Source of the DNA: Ignavibacteria bacterium
GTDB lineage: Bacteria; Bacteroidota; Ignavibacteria; Kapaibacteriales; UBA4661
NCBI GenBank assembly: GCA_013298375.1
Contig: JAAFHM010000108.1
Span: 1-5,487, forward strand
Direction: 5' to 3'
DNA: 5,487 nt
Of this stretch, positions 5,195 to 5,487 are shown one piece after another. How positions within the stretch are numbered: position 1 is the stretch's first letter; each line of letters starts with the position of its first letter. The notes under the pieces were generated by a model, which searched no databases, was not told the origin of the DNA, and saw only the letters and a list, made by a program, of their open reading frames with translations. Made by a program: the position numbers and the translations under genes.

Positions 5195-5487
5195 ATGTAT
5201 CTCAATTCCATGATGCCCGACCTTCGTTCACTCGCCACGCTTATCGGGAAATTACTCACCGACGACAGCTTTTCCAAAGAGCAGAAAATGAGCGATGAAG
5301 CGCAGTACGAGGCGCGTCAAAAGCTGTTGGAAGCAATTTTGCCGTCCGTCAAGGTCGCGTTTGAATTTTCGACCGACGATTTAGGAACGCCCTTCAAGGT
5401 AACTCCCATCATGCGGCGTATTGCTGAAATGCTAGATCCTATCTTGTCTGGCGAGCATTTTTTGAATATCCGCTTGGCGCTGGAGGA
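5195..5487 (+). CDS. Unrecognised protein, N-terminal part (3' partial)
   Basis: An ATG at 5195 opens a frame that stays open for 97 codons to the window edge. I do not recognise the family. The visible part starts MYLNSMMPDLRSLATLIGKLL, with a likely helix to about residue 21. A charged stretch (28-43) follows, then a second helix KLLEAILPSVKVAF (43-56), an acidic turn (FSTDDLGTP, 58-66) and another helix (IMRRIAEML, 72-80). No signal peptide, transmembrane segment or metal motif is visible. Third-position base use is like its neighbours, and composition looks protein-like rather than random. Further ATGs at 5210 and 5213 are alternative starts. The gene follows the Rep_3 initiator by 48 nt on the same strand with no terminator between, so they probably share a transcript and perhaps a function in the same replicon or element. 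Confidence 0.6.
   Translation, partial: MYLNSMMPDLRSLATLIGKLLTDDSFSKEQKMSDEAQYEARQKLLEAILPSVKVAFEFSTDDLGTPFKVTPIMRRIAEMLDPILSGEHFLNIRLALE

Noticed and set aside
1..5487. tRNA, rRNA or CRISPR array
   Set aside because: No cloverleaf with a CCA or T-loop signature, no rRNA-like sequence, and no regularly spaced repeats were seen on either strand.

Overview
The window looks like part of a Bacteroidota/Chlorobiota-type genome (Bacteroidetes, Ignavibacteria or Kapabacteria-like). This is inferred from three things: a NagB deaminase fused to a PIG-L/LmbE domain, an architecture I know mainly from that superphylum; an Rpn-type PD-(D/E)XK gene with relics of further copies; and starts that almost all lack a Shine-Dalgarno sequence. 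GC content is moderate. The species cannot be named. All convincing genes lie on the + strand.

Layout. 1-339: the C-terminal end of a CBM9-like carbohydrate-binding protein that begins upstream of the window. 376-1191: an Rpn/PD-(D/E)XK nuclease-transposase family gene. Its last ~24 codons are displaced into another frame (1188-1262) by what looks like a single-base loss, leaving an ATGA stop/start overlap. About 1275-1392: a decayed second copy of the 5' end of an rpn gene, out of frame, filling the gap before the next gene. 1439-3364: a 641-residue NagB-LmbE fusion with a 14-bp perfect palindrome abutting its start codon. 3365-3556: a 192-nt gap with three successive hairpins, two of which could be disrupted by an alternative pairing. 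3557-4183: a NarL/LuxR-type response regulator with no kinase in view. 4184-4459: a gap holding a clear intrinsic terminator (4304-4335). 4460-5146: a compact Rep_3/RepB plasmid-type replication initiator. 5195-5487: the first 97 codons of an unrecognised gene running off the end.

How the parts relate. The CBM9 protein and the NagB-LmbE fusion are both compatible with carbohydrate or amino-sugar use, but they are separated by the Rpn material and nothing proves a shared operon. The Rpn gene, its relic and the short direct repeats around them mark 340-1450 as a site of rearrangement. The terminator at 4304-4335 separates the response regulator from a downstream module formed by the plasmid-type initiator and the unknown gene. 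That module may be integrated or mobile DNA, but I found no iteron array or attachment site to confirm it.

I do not see a clearly new multi-gene system. The best leads are the frame-displaced Rpn tail with the adjacent relic, the structured leader before the response regulator, the catalytic substitution in the NagB half, and the Rep_3 gene with its unknown neighbour.
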